Made by a program: the position numbers and the translations under genes. 64,000 bases of DNA from Psychrobacillus psychrodurans (lineage in GTDB: Bacteria > Bacillota > Bacilli > Bacillales_A > Planococcaceae), in the NCBI GenBank assembly GCA_900114885.1, contig FOUN01000007.1:1-64000 (forward strand). Reading direction: 5' to 3'. Shown one piece after another: positions 8,239 to 19,099 of this stretch (positions within the stretch are counted from its first letter, which is position 1; each line of letters begins with the position of its first letter). The notes under the pieces were generated by a model, which did not search any database, had not been told where the DNA came from, and saw only the letters and a program-made list of their open reading frames with translations.

Positions 8239-9036
8239 TCATTTTCTAAAGTAAACCAGTATTGCAGCAAGTACGACGAGCGACAGGATGATTAACGTGT
8301 CTCTCGTAGCCCATTCTAGCTTTCTGTACCTAGTACGTCCCTCGCCGCCTTTATAGCCTCTTACTTCCATTGCAGTTGCTAAATCCTCTGCACGTTTAAA
8401 TGCGCTTACAAACAAAGGTATTAGAAGTGGAACGATTGCATTCATTCTCTCCTTCATACTACCCGTTGTCATATCAGATCCTCTCGCCATTTGAGCTTTC
8501 ATAATCTTATCTGTCTCATCCATTAAAGTTGGTATAAATCTTAACGAAATTGACATCATAAGAGCCAACTCATGTACAGGTAGCTTCCACTTTTTTAATG
8601 GGTTCAATAAAGTTTCTAATGCATCTGTAATTGAAATAGGCGTTGTAGTTAATGTGAGAATAGACGTTAAAACAACGAGTACGGTAAAGCGTATAGATAT
8701 GAATATCCCTTGCTTTAGCCCTTCCTCGTAAATTTTAATAAACTTCCATTCAAAAATAATTGAACCTTCTCGAGTAAAAATCAGATGCAATAAGAACGTA
8801 AATATAATCAAAAACACAACAGGTTTTAATCCGTTTATCAAAAAATAAAGCCTAATTTTCGATAATCGTATGATCAAAAAAGTAAACACTAGTAATATTC
8901 CATACGTAATCCAGTTGTTTGCAATAAAGACAACCATGATAAATAAGAAAACAAATATAAGCTTGGCACGAGCATCCAAACGATGAATAAAAGAATCTCC
9001 TGGAATATAACGCCCAAATATCATTTTTTCAAGCAT
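8239..9036 (-). CDS. ecfT: Energy-coupling factor transmembrane protein EcfT
   Basis: A 265-residue membrane protein with about five to six helices and the two coupling motifs of EcfT proteins, recognisable as AQMARGSDM and AMEVRGYKGG near the C-terminal half. With EcfA1 and EcfA2 it forms the shared energising module of group II ECF vitamin transporters, which pairs with substrate-binding S components encoded elsewhere. Its start overlaps the ecfA2 stop (TAATG). Confidence 0.95.
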   Translation of the reverse strand: MLEKMIFGRYIPGDSFIHRLDARAKLIFVFLFIMVVFIANNWITYGILLVFTFLIIRLSKIRLYFLINGLKPVVFLIIFTFLLHLIFTREGSIIFEWKFIKIYEEGLKQGIFISIRFTVLVVLTSILTLTTTPISITDALETLLNPLKKWKLPVHELALMMSISLRFIPTLMDETDKIMKAQMARGSDMTTGSMKERMNAIVPLLIPLFVSAFKRAEDLATAMEVRGYKGGEGRTRYRKLEWATRDTLIILSLVVLAAILVYFRK

Positions 9037-9905
9037 TAAATTTCACGCTCCTTTTTCATCAGGCGTGCTAGTTCTTCAGCTAAAGTCTCTTCTGTTAAAC
9101 AAAGTGTCGACAATTTTTTTCCCATCATCTCTTCTAGTTTCTTTTGAAACTTAATAGATTGAGGTAATTCTAGACGATAATCCATTAAACGATCCTCATC
9201 TGAGAATATCTCCTGGGGTATCCCTTGCAGCACACATTGTCCATTGTGCATAATAGCAATTCGGTCTGCATATCTAGCAGCGTCTTCCATGCTATGTGTT
9301 ACGAGTACAGTAGTTAAACCTTTTTCTTGATGGAGTCGATAAAATAACTCCATTATTTCCTTACGCCCTCTTGGGTCAAGCCCTGCTGTTGGTTCATCCA
9401 AAACTAATACTTCTGGATTCATTGCAAGGACTCCCGCTATGGCAACTCTTCGCATTTGTCCTCCAGACAGGTCAAACGGCGACTTTTCCATAACCTCTTC
9501 TGGTAAACCAAGTAGCCTTACTAATTCTATAGCACGTTGTCTTGCTTCTTCTTCTGGCACCCCAAAGTTCATAGGTCCAAACATAATATCCTTTAAAACC
9601 GTTTCATCAAATAATTGATGCTCAGGGAATTGAAAAACGATTCCTACCTTTTGTCTAATCTCTCGTAATTTCTTGTTCTTTTTAGCTGCAACTACTTCCG
9701 TACTACCAATACGAATAACTCCTTCTGTTGGCTTCAACAATGCATTTAAGTGCTGCAGCACCGTAGACTTCCCAGAACCTGTATGACCAATGATGGCTTG
9801 ATAAGAACCTGAAGGAATAAGTAAATCTACATCGTATAAAGCTCTTTTTTCAAATGGAGTATCTTTGGCATAAGCATAACTTACTTGTTGAAGTGAGATG
9901 TCCAT
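9036..9905 (-). CDS. ecfA2: Energy-coupling factor ATPase EcfA2
   Basis: A 289-residue ABC ATPase: Walker A GHTGSGKS (about residues 39-46), Q-loop in FQFPEHQLF, signature LSGGQMRR, Walker B VLVLDEPTAGLD and the H-loop in VTHSMEDAARYADR. One of two nucleotide-binding subunits of the ECF module. It overlaps both neighbours (25 bases with ecfA1), so translation of the three genes is probably coupled. Confidence 0.95.
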   Translation of the reverse strand: MDISLQQVSYAYAKDTPFEKRALYDVDLLIPSGSYQAIIGHTGSGKSTVLQHLNALLKPTEGVIRIGSTEVVAAKKNKKLREIRQKVGIVFQFPEHQLFDETVLKDIMFGPMNFGVPEEEARQRAIELVRLLGLPEEVMEKSPFDLSGGQMRRVAIAGVLAMNPEVLVLDEPTAGLDPRGRKEIMELFYRLHQEKGLTTVLVTHSMEDAARYADRIAIMHNGQCVLQGIPQEIFSDEDRLMDYRLELPQSIKFQKKLEEMMGKKLSTLCLTEETLAEELARLMKKEREI

Positions 9906-10729
9906 AAATCATTCACCAACTCTTCTTCTGACATGTGGTCTGCTCCAATTTGCACACCTTGTGCTCGTAATAATCTAGACATATTCATTGCAAAAGGTAA
10001 ATCTAATCCTAAATCGATTAACTCTTGACCTCGTTCAAATATTTCTTGTGGTGACCCTGCTGCATACTTCTTCCCTTGATTCATAACAATTACACGATCA
10101 GCAAGAAGTGCTTCTTCTAAATCATGTGTAATAGAGATAACCGTTAAGTCGGTTTCTTTTCTCAGCTGGTGCACAGTCTGAAGTACCTCTTCTCTCCCCT
10201 GTGGATCTAACATGGAAGTTGCCTCATCTAACAATAAAATCTTTGGTTGAAGTGCAATAGCTCCAGCTATAGCAACCCTTTGTTTTTGTCCTCCAGATAG
10301 ATGATGTGGCTCACTATTCATAAAGTCACTCATTTTCACTTTTACTAAGGAGGCTTGTACACGTTCTACCATTTCCTCAAATGGGATTCCGTTATTTTCT
10401 AAAGCAAACGCAACATCGTCTTGCACGGTTGCTCCAACAAATTGGTTATCTGGATTTTGAAAAACCATTCCCATTTTAGACCGAGTGTCCCATAAATTTT
10501 GTTCATTTAACGGTTCTCCAAAAACCCTTACCGTTCCCGTCTGAGGAAATAGAAGACCGTTCATTAATCGTGCTAATGTCGATTTGCCAGAACCATTATG
10601 GCCTACAATCGCTACCCATTCACCATCATTAATTGTATATGAGACATTCTGTATAGCAGGTCGTACACCTGTATCTTCTTCTGCATATGTAAATGTAACT
10701 TCCTGTAAAGAAATAATTTCGCGTTTCAT
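9881..10729 (-). CDS. ecfA1: Energy-coupling factor ATPase EcfA1
   Basis: A 282-residue ABC ATPase: Walker A GHNGSGKS (about 43-50), FQNPDNQFVG Q-loop, signature LSGGQKQR, Walker B ILLLDEATSMLDP and H-loop in ITHDLEEA. First gene of ecfA1-ecfA2-ecfT. GGAGG precedes the ATG. A hairpin region 60 bases upstream separates it from rplQ, so it needs its own promoter or readthrough; I see only a weak candidate (TTTACC, 16 bases, TATTAG). Confidence 0.94.
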   Translation of the reverse strand: MKREIISLQEVTFTYAEEDTGVRPAIQNVSYTINDGEWVAIVGHNGSGKSTLARLMNGLLFPQTGTVRVFGEPLNEQNLWDTRSKMGMVFQNPDNQFVGATVQDDVAFALENNGIPFEEMVERVQASLVKVKMSDFMNSEPHHLSGGQKQRVAIAGAIALQPKILLLDEATSMLDPQGREEVLQTVHQLRKETDLTVISITHDLEEALLADRVIVMNQGKKYAAGSPQEIFERGQELIDLGLDLPFAMNMSRLLRAQGVQIGADHMSEEELVNDLWTSHFNK

Positions 10730-10789
10730 CCTTTACCTCCTCTGCTCAACTCAGCTGTGCTAATAGTTTACATCATTTTACGGTAAATT

Positions 10790-10880
10790 AAAAAAGCGCG
10801 CACCTCATTTTGAGAAATGCGCTCTTCTATAACTTATTTCTAGATTGGTTGCTCAAGACCAATCAGGAAAATGAGGTGCG
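10790..10880 (-). terminator. Complex hairpin/terminator ahead of ecfA1 with two competing 5' arms
   Basis: On the minus strand a GC-rich 3' arm (AAAATGAGGTGCG, 10799-10811) is followed by a T run (10790-10795). It can pair with the nearby GCGCATTTCTC arm (about 10812-10822) as a short terminator. It can also pair perfectly, over 13 bases, with CGCACCTCATTTT at 10868-10880, enclosing a second hairpin (GATTGGT/ACCAATC, 10842-10864). Both forms end at the same T run. Whether this is one terminator or a switch is not clear. Confidence 0.65.
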
Positions 10881-10978
10881 TAGAGCTAGACGAGACGCTA
10901 CTAGTTGAGGATTCGAAAATCCCAATAAGCCCGCTCATCATAACACTCTGCTTTTATAATGTCGTATAAATCTGTTTG

Positions 10979-11018
10979 AAAAAGAAGAGGGCGGTAGTAA
11001 ACCACCATTACCCTCTTC
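10979..11018 (-). terminator. rplQ (alpha operon) terminator
   Basis: GAAGAGGG (11011-11018) pairs with CCCTCTTC (10984-10991) around an inner GGTGG/CTACC hairpin, followed by TTTTTC on the minus strand. It lies about 160 bases after the rplQ stop codon. Confidence 0.75.
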
Positions 11019-11145
11019 AATTTGGCAGACGTAAAAACGCCTGTTAAATTGTAAATAAAATTCGCCCCGGTGTATTTGAGTCCAAACTTTAATTGCGCAA
11101 GCGTAATTAAAATCTGTGACATCCGCCGGAGGCTTTAATTTACTT
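11019..11145 (-). repeat. Candidate dispersed repeat after rplQ
   Basis: This non-coding stretch begins (minus strand) with GCCTCCGGCGGATGTCACAG, holds a palindromic stem around TTGCGCAAGCG (about 11085-11108), then an ACCGGGGCGAAT segment and AACAGGCG/GACGTAAA-type pieces leading into the terminator. It is GC-richer in patches than the flanks and looks like a mobile or repetitive extragenic element rather than a 3' UTR. Only one copy is in the window, so the repeat nature is inference. Two overlapping open frames here (73-74 codons) have no ribosome-binding site support. Confidence 0.4.
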
Positions 11146-11175
11146 TTTGGGTGCGTGAGCACCTAAAAAACTAAA

Positions 11176-11556
11176 TTAAACTAACTCAATTACTACTACT
11201 GGTGCTCCGTCTCCGCGACGAGGTCCAGCTTTCATAATACGAGTGTAACCGCCTTGACGATCAGCATAGCGTGGTGCTACATCATCAAACAACTTTTGTA
11301 ATGCATAGATTGTAGATTCGTTACCTTCTTCATCAGTAGAAGCAACAACCTCACGACGAATGTAAGCCGCAGCTTGACGACGAGCGTGTAAATCTCCGCG
11401 TTTACCTAAAGTGATCATTTTTTCAACAACAGAACGTAATTCTTTTGCACGTGCTTCAGTAGTTTGAATACGCTCATTGATAATTAAGTCAGTTGTTAAG
11501 TCACGTAACATCGCTTTACGTTGAGAACTTGTACGTCCAAGTTTTCTGTAACCCAT
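11176..11556 (-). CDS. rplQ: 50S ribosomal protein L17
   Basis: A 126-residue protein beginning [20 protein letters not shown], the invariant L17 start, and including [15 protein letters not shown]. Last gene of the alpha operon (rpsM-rpsK-rpoA-rplQ). It lies near the exit tunnel on the large subunit. AAAGGAGGG precedes the ATG. Confidence 0.98.
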   Translation of the reverse strand: MGYRKLGRTSSQRKAMLRDLTTDLIINERIQTTEARAKELRSVVEKMITLGKRGDLHARRQAAAYIRREVVASTDEEGNESTIYALQKLFDDVAPRYADRQGGYTRIMKAGPRRGDGAPVVVIELV

Positions 11557-11609
11557 GGATGTTTCCCTCCTTTGGTGAATAATTCAAGTCTCGCTATATC
11601 AAAACCCGT

Positions 11610-12554
11610 TTAGTCTTCTTTACGTAATCCTAAACCAAGCTCATCTAACTTCGCTCTTACTTCTTCTAAAGACTTACGTCCAAGGTTTCGTACTTTCATC
11701 ATATCGTCTTCTGATTTGCTTGCAAGCTCAAGTACTGTATTAATACCAGCGCGTTTTAAGCAATTATAAGAACGAACAGAAAGATCAAGTTCTTCAATAG
11801 TCATCTCTAAAACTTTTTCTTTTTGATCCTCTTCTTTTTCGACCATGATTTCAGCAGTCTGAGCCTCATCAGTCATCCCTACAAAGATATTCAAGTGCTC
11901 TGTTAGAATTTTTGCTCCAAGAGAAATCGCCTCTTTAGGACCTGTGCTGCCATCTGTCCACACATCAAGTGTTAGTTTATCGAAGTTGGACAATTGCCCA
12001 ACACGAGTATTTTCCACTTGGAAATTCACGCGTGAAACTGGAGTATAAATAGAGTCGATCGGGATTACGCCGATAGGAAGATCCTCACGTTTGTTTTGAA
12101 CAGCAGGAGTGTAGCCACGGCCTCGACCTGCGTACATACGCATGCGGAAATGACCATTTTTGCCGATTGTAGCAATATAAAGTTCAGGGTTTAAAATTTC
12201 TACGTCACTGTCATGTGTAATGTCAGCAGCTGTAATCGTTCCCTCACCTTTAACATCAATCTCAATGACCTTTTCCTCGTCAGAGTAGATTTTTAAAGCT
12301 AGTTTTTTCACATTCATAATAATAGATGCTACATCTTCCACTACGCCCTCAATAGTTGAGAACTCGTGCAAAACGCCATCAATTTGAATAGAAGTAACTG
12401 CAGCTCCTGGTAAAGATGACAGAAGGATGCGTCGTAAAGAATTTCCCAAAGTATTTCCATAGCCACGTTCAAGCGGTTCTACAACAAATTTACCAAACTT
12501 GGTATTTTCGCTGATTTCTACACTTTCAATCTTTGGTTTTTCGATTTCGATCAT
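11610..12554 (-). CDS. rpoA: RNA polymerase alpha subunit
   Basis: A 314-residue subunit. The N-terminal dimerisation domain contains [17 protein letters not shown]; the C-terminal domain (about 245-310) has the [13 protein letters not shown] and [10 protein letters not shown] helices that contact UP-element DNA and activators. An acidic linker ([12 protein letters not shown]) joins them. Length is normal for Bacillales. Confidence 0.99.
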   Translation of the reverse strand: MIEIEKPKIESVEISENTKFGKFVVEPLERGYGNTLGNSLRRILLSSLPGAAVTSIQIDGVLHEFSTIEGVVEDVASIIMNVKKLALKIYSDEEKVIEIDVKGEGTITAADITHDSDVEILNPELYIATIGKNGHFRMRMYAGRGRGYTPAVQNKREDLPIGVIPIDSIYTPVSRVNFQVENTRVGQLSNFDKLTLDVWTDGSTGPKEAISLGAKILTEHLNIFVGMTDEAQTAEIMVEKEEDQKEKVLEMTIEELDLSVRSYNCLKRAGINTVLELASKSEDDMMKVRNLGRKSLEEVRAKLDELGLGLRKED

Positions 12555-12688
12555 TCCAATTTACCCTCCCTCAAAACATCGAATGTATAGGTTCTTTCCA
12601 TCATGAATTCGATCGTTAACTGATTGCTGTTAATACAACCACAGTCTGTACAATAAATGATGTTCTCAAACAAGTTGAGTATCACCTA

Positions 12689-13096
<408 letters not shown>

Positions 13097-13103
13097 TTAC
13101 CGA

Positions 13104-13469
13104 TTATTTTTTCTTGTTAGCTACTGTTTTACGTGGACCTTTACGAGTACGTGCATTGTTCTTCGTATTTTGTCCGCGTACTGGTAAGCCTCTACGATGA
13201 CGGATACCACGGAATGAACCGATTTCCATCAAACGTTTAATGTTTAGTGATACTTCGCGACGAAGGTCACCTTCTACTTTGTATACACCGATTTGTTCAC
13301 GGATTTTGTTTAGTTCGTCTTCTGTAAGATCACGTACACGTGTCTCTTCTGAAATACCAGCTTCCGCCAATACTTTTTGAGAAGTCGTTTTACCAATTCC
13401 GAAAATGTATGTTAATGCAATAACAACGCGTTTGTCGCGTGGAATGTCAACACCAGCAATACGTGCCAT
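13104..13469 (-). CDS. rpsM: 30S ribosomal protein S13
   Basis: A 121-residue protein: [16 protein letters not shown] start, a helix-two-turn-helix around [11 protein letters not shown], and a basic tail ([11 protein letters not shown]) reaching the P-site tRNA. It forms the intersubunit bridge B1 in the 30S head. Confidence 0.98.
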   Translation of the reverse strand: MARIAGVDIPRDKRVVIALTYIFGIGKTTSQKVLAEAGISEETRVRDLTEDELNKIREQIGVYKVEGDLRREVSLNIKRLMEIGSFRGIRHRRGLPVRGQNTKNNARTRKGPRKTVANKKK

Positions 13470-13492
13470 ATGTGTCGTGCACCTCCTTCTTA

Positions 13493-13606
<114 letters not shown>

Positions 13607-13646
13607 CTAACCTAACCTCCTTAGTAGTCCGGAGTGCAAAAGATTA

Positions 13647-13865
13647 TTATTTAAAACGGTACGTAATACGACCGCGAGTTAAATCGTAAGGAGAAAGTTC
13701 AATTGTGACTTTATCTCCAGGTAAAATACGAATGAAATGCATACGAATTTTACCCGATACATGCGCAAGTATCGTATGACCGTTTTCTAATTCTACCTTA
13801 AACATCGCGTTTGGCAAAGTCTCAACAACTGTTCCTTCGACTTCAATTACATCATCTTTCGCCAT
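13647..13865 (-). CDS. infA: Translation initiation factor IF-1
   Basis: A 72-residue OB-fold protein starting [11 protein letters not shown], with the [17 protein letters not shown] core. IF-1 binds the 30S A site during initiation. The ATG at 13865 has GGGAG nine bases upstream and is preferred over the in-frame TTG immediately before it. Directly upstream is the map relic rather than the normal map gene. Confidence 0.97.
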   Translation of the reverse strand: MAKDDVIEVEGTVVETLPNAMFKVELENGHTILAHVSGKIRMHFIRILPGDKVTIELSPYDLTRGRITYRFK

Positions 13866-13961
13866 CAACCCTGTCTCCCTTCTATATACAAATCAGGTTC
13901 TCATCAAAACTCAAACGTAATTTGCTGTTAGTATAGCCTCTAGTAGAACGAAACTATTCGT

Positions 13962-14150
13962 TCAAGCATATGTTTGGAAATCATGAGAGATGTTCGAAAG
14001 ACACTCGTAAGGTTTCGCTTTTAGCAATCCACGGAGTAGACTCTCCCTCATGTCAACATGTTCGTACGAATGTGTTGGATGAGTTCCATAGTACCCGTTC
14101 GTTACACAGATGCTTCCACGAAACCCATTATACCCCGTAAGTATTATAAA
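13962..14150 (-). pseudogene. map: Decayed methionine aminopeptidase gene (map relic)
   Basis: In the adk-infA interval, exactly where map lies in Bacillales, the minus strand encodes GYNGFRGSICV (about 14135-14103), then NGYYG and, near the end, ESLLRGLLKAKPYECLSN followed by ISHDFQTYA and a stop. These match, in order, the Map segments GYNGFRGSICV, NGYHGDS, and ESLYKGLEEAKPGERLSDIS with HAIQTY. The pieces between them are deleted, the region after QTY is gone, and the N-terminal helix is not recognisable. The ligand-bearing segments (ELVHGIP, IDIGAKYNGYHGDS, GHGVG, EPM) are lost or altered, so no activity is possible. I see no other gene in 13866-14302. Confidence 0.85.
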
Positions 14151-14302
14151 TGCACGTGGACAAGGGAGTCCCCGCTTTTGATGCATTTCTTTTCCTCCGA
14201 ACGTATACCGGGCGCAATATGCTTTTGCAGCTCTCGAAAAAAACATTTTCGTTCTTTGCATACTACCCGGGTATTCAGTCGTCTGCGACAGGCACCGGGC
14301 AA

Positions 14303-15016
<714 letters not shown>

Positions 15017-15021
15017 CTACC

Positions 15022-16314
15022 TTATTTCATAAAGCCTTTATAATGACGTTTAACTAGTTGGGATTCTAGCTGTTTCATCGTTTCGAGTGCAACCCCAACC
15101 ACGATTAACAAACTTGTTCCGCCAATTTGTGCTGACTGCGGAAGATCCGCATATTTCACAAATAGCATCGGCATGATTGAAATGATAGCTAAGAATATAG
15201 CTCCAACAAAAGTTAATCGATACAATACGCTAGTTAAATAATTTTGTGTATTGATCCCTGGACGAATCCCTGGAATATACGCACCTTGCTTTTTCAAATT
15301 ATCTGCTACGTTCTCTGGATTCACTTGAATGAACGCATAGAAGTAAGTAAATGCAATGATTAAAGCAATATAAATCGTCATACCAATAGGTTGTGTATAA
15401 TCTAATGCTCTCGTAATAGCTTCGGTAGTACTGTTTTGACCGAAAAATAATACGATTGACTGTGGCGCCATAAGAAACGCTGAGGCAAAGATTACCGGAA
15501 TTACTCCCGCAGCATTAACTTTTAAAGGCAAGTGAGTCTGTTGACCACCAGTTTGGGCTGCACCAGAAACACGTTTCGCGTATTGAATTGGAATTTTACG
15601 CAACGCTTGTTGAACGTAAATTACTCCAACTGTTACTGCGACAATTGCTAATAAAAGTAAAAGTACTATTACAATATTGATAAACAGCGCATCTCCTGCA
15701 CCTTCAATTTGCTGTGCGTACACTTGGTTAACTGCGTTTGGAATGGCAGCAACAATACCAGCGAAGATAATGATAGAAATACCATTCCCAACACCTTTAG
15801 CGGTAATTTGCTCTCCTAACCACATTAAAAATGCAGTCCCGGCTGTCAAAACAACTGCAATAACTAAGTATGTCAATATACCATCATCTTTTATCAATGA
15901 ACCACTATACATACGGTTGAAACCGTATGACATCGCAATCGCTTGAATAAAAGCTAACACAATTGTGAAGTAACGAGTGAATTGTGCAAGTTTACGTCTT
16001 CCGACTTCACCTTGTTTAGCCCACTCAGTAAACTTCGGAACAACATCCATTTGTAGTAATTGTACAATAATGGATGCAGTGATGTAAGGCATGATACCCA
16101 TAGCTAAAATAGAAAAGTTAGCAAGGGCTCCACCACCAAATGTATTAAGGAAACCAATCAAACCCATTTGGTCTGTTTGTTTTAACACATCGGCATCGAC
16201 GAAAGGTACAGGTACAAATGTACCGATACGGAAGACGATTAACATCAATAATGTAAAAATGATTTTATTTCGAATATCTCTCACACGCATAAAGTTGGAG
16301 ATTGTTTGAAACAT
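15022..16314 (-). CDS. secY: Protein translocase subunit SecY
   Basis: A 430-residue, ten-helix channel protein of the Sec translocon. Recognisable pieces are the amphipathic start (FMRVRDIRNKIIFT), GIMPYITASII in TM2, the GxNPENVADNLKKQGAYIPGIRPG loop and the cytoplasmic C-terminal KRHYKGFMK. The start overlaps the rplO stop by one base (TAATG), so translation is probably coupled. SecE is encoded at 48.3 kb. Confidence 0.98.
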   Translation of the reverse strand: MFQTISNFMRVRDIRNKIIFTLLMLIVFRIGTFVPVPFVDADVLKQTDQMGLIGFLNTFGGGALANFSILAMGIMPYITASIIVQLLQMDVVPKFTEWAKQGEVGRRKLAQFTRYFTIVLAFIQAIAMSYGFNRMYSGSLIKDDGILTYLVIAVVLTAGTAFLMWLGEQITAKGVGNGISIIIFAGIVAAIPNAVNQVYAQQIEGAGDALFINIVIVLLLLLAIVAVTVGVIYVQQALRKIPIQYAKRVSGAAQTGGQQTHLPLKVNAAGVIPVIFASAFLMAPQSIVLFFGQNSTTEAITRALDYTQPIGMTIYIALIIAFTYFYAFIQVNPENVADNLKKQGAYIPGIRPGINTQNYLTSVLYRLTFVGAIFLAIISIMPMLFVKYADLPQSAQIGGTSLLIVVGVALETMKQLESQLVKRHYKGFMK

Positions 16315-16754
16315 TAAACCACCTCTGTTGATCCGCCAGCGTTCTCAATTGCTTCTTTTGCTGATGCAGAGAATTTATGAGCTTTTACAGTTAACTTCTT
16401 GTCAAGTGTTCCATTACCTAGAATCTTGATACCAGATTTCTCGCTGCTCACAACACCTGTTTCGATTAATAAAGCAGGTGTAACTTCTGTGCCTTCTTCG
16501 AAACGATTTAATGTGTCAAGGTTCACAATTGCGAATTCTTTACGATTAATATTCGTAAATCCACGTTTTGGTAAACGACGGAATAACGGGTTTTGACCGC
16601 CCTCAAATCCTGGACGAACGCCTCCGCCTGAACGAGCGTTTTGACCTTTATGACCTTTACCTGATGTTTTACCAGTTCCAGAACCGATTCCGCGTCCGAT
16701 ACGCTTACGCGATGAACGAGATCCTTCTGATGGTTTTAACTCATGAAGTTTCAT
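16314..16754 (-). CDS. rplO: 50S ribosomal protein L15
   Basis: A 146-residue protein with the glycine-rich, basic N-terminal extension ([25 protein letters not shown], partly quoted) that penetrates 23S rRNA, and a C-terminal globular domain. Late-assembly protein of the 50S subunit. GGAGGTGCC precedes the ATG. Confidence 0.98.
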   Translation of the reverse strand: MKLHELKPSEGSRSSRKRIGRGIGSGTGKTSGKGHKGQNARSGGGVRPGFEGGQNPLFRRLPKRGFTNINRKEFAIVNLDTLNRFEEGTEVTPALLIETGVVSSEKSGIKILGNGTLDKKLTVKAHKFSASAKEAIENAGGSTEVV

Positions 16755-16786
16755 ATGGTGGCACCTCCTTATTCTTAAAATAAACC

Positions 16787-16969
16787 TTAAATTTCTTTTG
16801 TTGTTACTAAGTGAGCTACTTTGCCAACCATCCCACGGATAGCTGCATTGTCTTGATGCTCAACTGTTTGATGCATTTTACGTAATCCAAGAGCTTCTAC
16901 TGTTTTGCGTTGAGCTGGTTTAGTACCAATCAAGCTTCTAGTAAGGGTAATTTCTAATTTAGTTGCCAT
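16787..16969 (-). CDS. rpmD: 50S ribosomal protein L30
   Basis: A 60-residue protein: [20 protein letters not shown] start and the [15 protein letters not shown] helix. Normal length for bacterial L30. In the spc operon between rpsE and rplO. Confidence 0.97.
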   Translation of the reverse strand: MATKLEITLTRSLIGTKPAQRKTVEALGLRKMHQTVEHQDNAAIRGMVGKVAHLVTTKEI

Positions 16970-16984
16970 TGTAATTTCCCCCCC

Positions 16985-17485
16985 TTATCCTAACAGTTCT
17001 TCTACTGATTTACCACGTAATTTAGCAACGTCTTCAGCACGTTTTAATTGAGTTAAACCTTCGATTGTAGCACGTACCATGTTGATTGGTGTGTTAGATC
17101 CAAGTGATTTAGAAAGAATATCTGTAATACCAGCCAATTCAAGTACCGCACGAACAGGTCCACCAGCAATTACTCCTGTACCAGGTGCTGCAGGTTTAAC
17201 TAGAATAGATCCAGCACCAAAGTGTCCTACAACTAGGTGAGGAGTAGTTCCTTTAACTCTAGGTACTTCTATTAAGTTTTTCTTCGCGTCTTCAACTGCT
17301 TTACGGATAGCGTCTGGAACTTCTTGTGCTTTTCCAGTACCAAATCCTACATGACCATCTTTGTCACCGACAACTACTAATGCAGTAAAACGGAAACGAC
17401 GTCCACCTTTTACAACTTTAGCAACACGGTTGATCGTTACTACGCGTTCTTCAAGTTCAAGTTTGTTTGGGTCAATACCACGCAT
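16985..17485 (-). CDS. rpsE: 30S ribosomal protein S5
   Basis: A 166-residue protein with the double-stranded-RNA-binding-like N domain ([21 protein letters not shown]) and the [20 protein letters not shown] loop. S5 helps set decoding accuracy at the mRNA entrance. The spectinomycin-contact loop KVVKGGRR looks intact, so no resistance change is evident. Confidence 0.98.
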   Translation of the reverse strand: MRGIDPNKLELEERVVTINRVAKVVKGGRRFRFTALVVVGDKDGHVGFGTGKAQEVPDAIRKAVEDAKKNLIEVPRVKGTTPHLVVGHFGAGSILVKPAAPGTGVIAGGPVRAVLELAGITDILSKSLGSNTPINMVRATIEGLTQLKRAEDVAKLRGKSVEELLG

Positions 17486-17506
17486 GAAATATGTCCCTCC
17501 TTCTTC

Positions 17507-17866
17507 TTAAAATTCTAAGCCGTTTTCACGTGCAGCTTCAGCTAACGCTTTAACACGTCCATGATATAAGTAACCGCCACGGTCAAATACAACAGATTTG
17601 ATGTTTTTTTCTGTAGCGCGTTTTGCGATTGTTTCACCAATCAATTTAGCAGCTTCTACATTTCCAGCTGTTCCATTGAAATCTTTATCCATAGTGGATG
17701 CACTTGCGATTGTAACACCTTGAGTATCATCAATCAGTTGTGCGTATAAATGTTTATTAGAACGGAATACATTTAAACGTGGACGTTCAGTAGTACCCGT
17801 GATTTTTGTACGAACACGTGCATGACGTTTCTTACGAACTTGATTTTTGTCTTGTTTCGTAATCAC
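17507..17866 (-). CDS. rplR: 50S ribosomal protein L18
   Basis: A 119-residue 5S-rRNA-binding protein ([33 protein letters not shown]). I place the start at the GTG at 17866, giving MITKQDKNQ as in B. subtilis. The longer option begins at a GTG that is itself part of the AAAGGAGTG ribosome-binding site, leaving no site of its own. Confidence 0.96.
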   Translation of the reverse strand: MITKQDKNQVRKKRHARVRTKITGTTERPRLNVFRSNKHLYAQLIDDTQGVTIASASTMDKDFNGTAGNVEAAKLIGETIAKRATEKNIKSVVFDRGGYLYHGRVKALAEAARENGLEF

Positions 17867-17896
17867 AGTGGTCACTCCTTTCTAATGCGAAATGCA

Positions 17897-18436
17897 TTAT
17901 TTACCTGTTTTACCTTCTTTGCGGCGTACAACTTCGCCTTCATAACGAATACCTTTACCTTTATAAGGCTCTGGTGGACGAACTTGACGAATGTTAGATG
18001 CTAAAGCACCAACGCGTTCTTTATCAATACCGCGAACGATAACTTTTGTATTAGAAGGAACTTCAACTACTAGTCCATCTTCAGGAGTGAACTCAACTGG
18101 ATGTGAGTACCCTACATTTAGTACAAGTTTAGTTCCTTGTAATTGTGCACGGTAACCTACCCCAACTAAATCAAGTCCACGTTCGAATCCAGCAGATACA
18201 CCCGTGATCATGTTAGCTAGCAAAGCGCGAGTTGTTCCATGAATCGTACGGTGTTCTTTTGAATCTGAAGGACGCACTAATGTTATTACTGTACCTTCTT
18301 GCTCAATCTTAATATCTTGGTTAAAAGATTTTGTTAATTCACCTTTTGGTCCTTTTACAACTACTGTATTATCAGCGTTAACTGTAACAGTAACTTCTGC
18401 AGGAACCTCTATTGGTTTTTTACCTACTCGAGACAT
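17897..18436 (-). CDS. rplF: 50S ribosomal protein L6
   Basis: A 179-residue protein with two homologous domains; [12 protein letters not shown] start and the C-terminal [16 protein letters not shown] motif that binds near the sarcin-ricin loop. Normal length and position between rpsH and rplR. Confidence 0.98.
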   Translation of the reverse strand: MSRVGKKPIEVPAEVTVTVNADNTVVVKGPKGELTKSFNQDIKIEQEGTVITLVRPSDSKEHRTIHGTTRALLANMITGVSAGFERGLDLVGVGYRAQLQGTKLVLNVGYSHPVEFTPEDGLVVEVPSNTKVIVRGIDKERVGALASNIRQVRPPEPYKGKGIRYEGEVVRRKEGKTGK

Positions 18437-18466
18437 TTTGTTGCACCTCCATTCGTTTGTTGATTA

Positions 18467-18865
18467 TTACCAAACGTAAGCTACGATTTCTCCGCCAACT
18501 TGTTTAGCGCGAGCTTCTTTATCTGTTAATAAACCATTTGAAGTAGAAACTAAAGCAATTCCTAAACCGTTCAATACTTTAGGTACTTCGTTTGTTTTAG
18601 CGTAAACGCGAAGACCAGGTTTTGAAATACGTTTCAAACCAGTGATAACGCGCTCATCATTTTGACCATATTTTAAGAAGATGCGGATAATACCTTGTTT
18701 GCTATCTTCTACATATTCAACATCACGGATGAAACCTTCGCGTTTTAAAATCTCCGCGATTTCCTTTTTCAGGTTTGAAGCAGGAACTTCTAATTTCTCG
18801 TGACGAACCATGTTAGCATTACGAATGCGTGTAAGCATATCTGCAATTGGATCTGACATTGTCAT
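18467..18865 (-). CDS. rpsH: 30S ribosomal protein S8
   Basis: A 132-residue primary 16S-binding protein: [15 protein letters not shown] start, and [16 protein letters not shown] near the C-terminus. The first ATG has AGGAGG eight bases upstream, so the MTMSDP form is kept. In E. coli the orthologue represses the spc operon; no such target is evident here. Confidence 0.98.
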   Translation of the reverse strand: MTMSDPIADMLTRIRNANMVRHEKLEVPASNLKKEIAEILKREGFIRDVEYVEDSKQGIIRIFLKYGQNDERVITGLKRISKPGLRVYAKTNEVPKVLNGLGIALVSTSNGLLTDKEARAKQVGGEIVAYVW

Positions 18866-18895
18866 TACATTTACCTCCTTCCCAGTTATAGGGGA

Positions 18896-19099
<204 letters not shown>

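Noticed and set aside
10901-11162. Two overlapping minus-strand open frames of 73-74 codons after rplQ
   Set aside because: They overlap each other in different frames, lack ribosome-binding sites, and run through the hairpins and the rplQ terminator. They look like chance frames in a repeat-like block.
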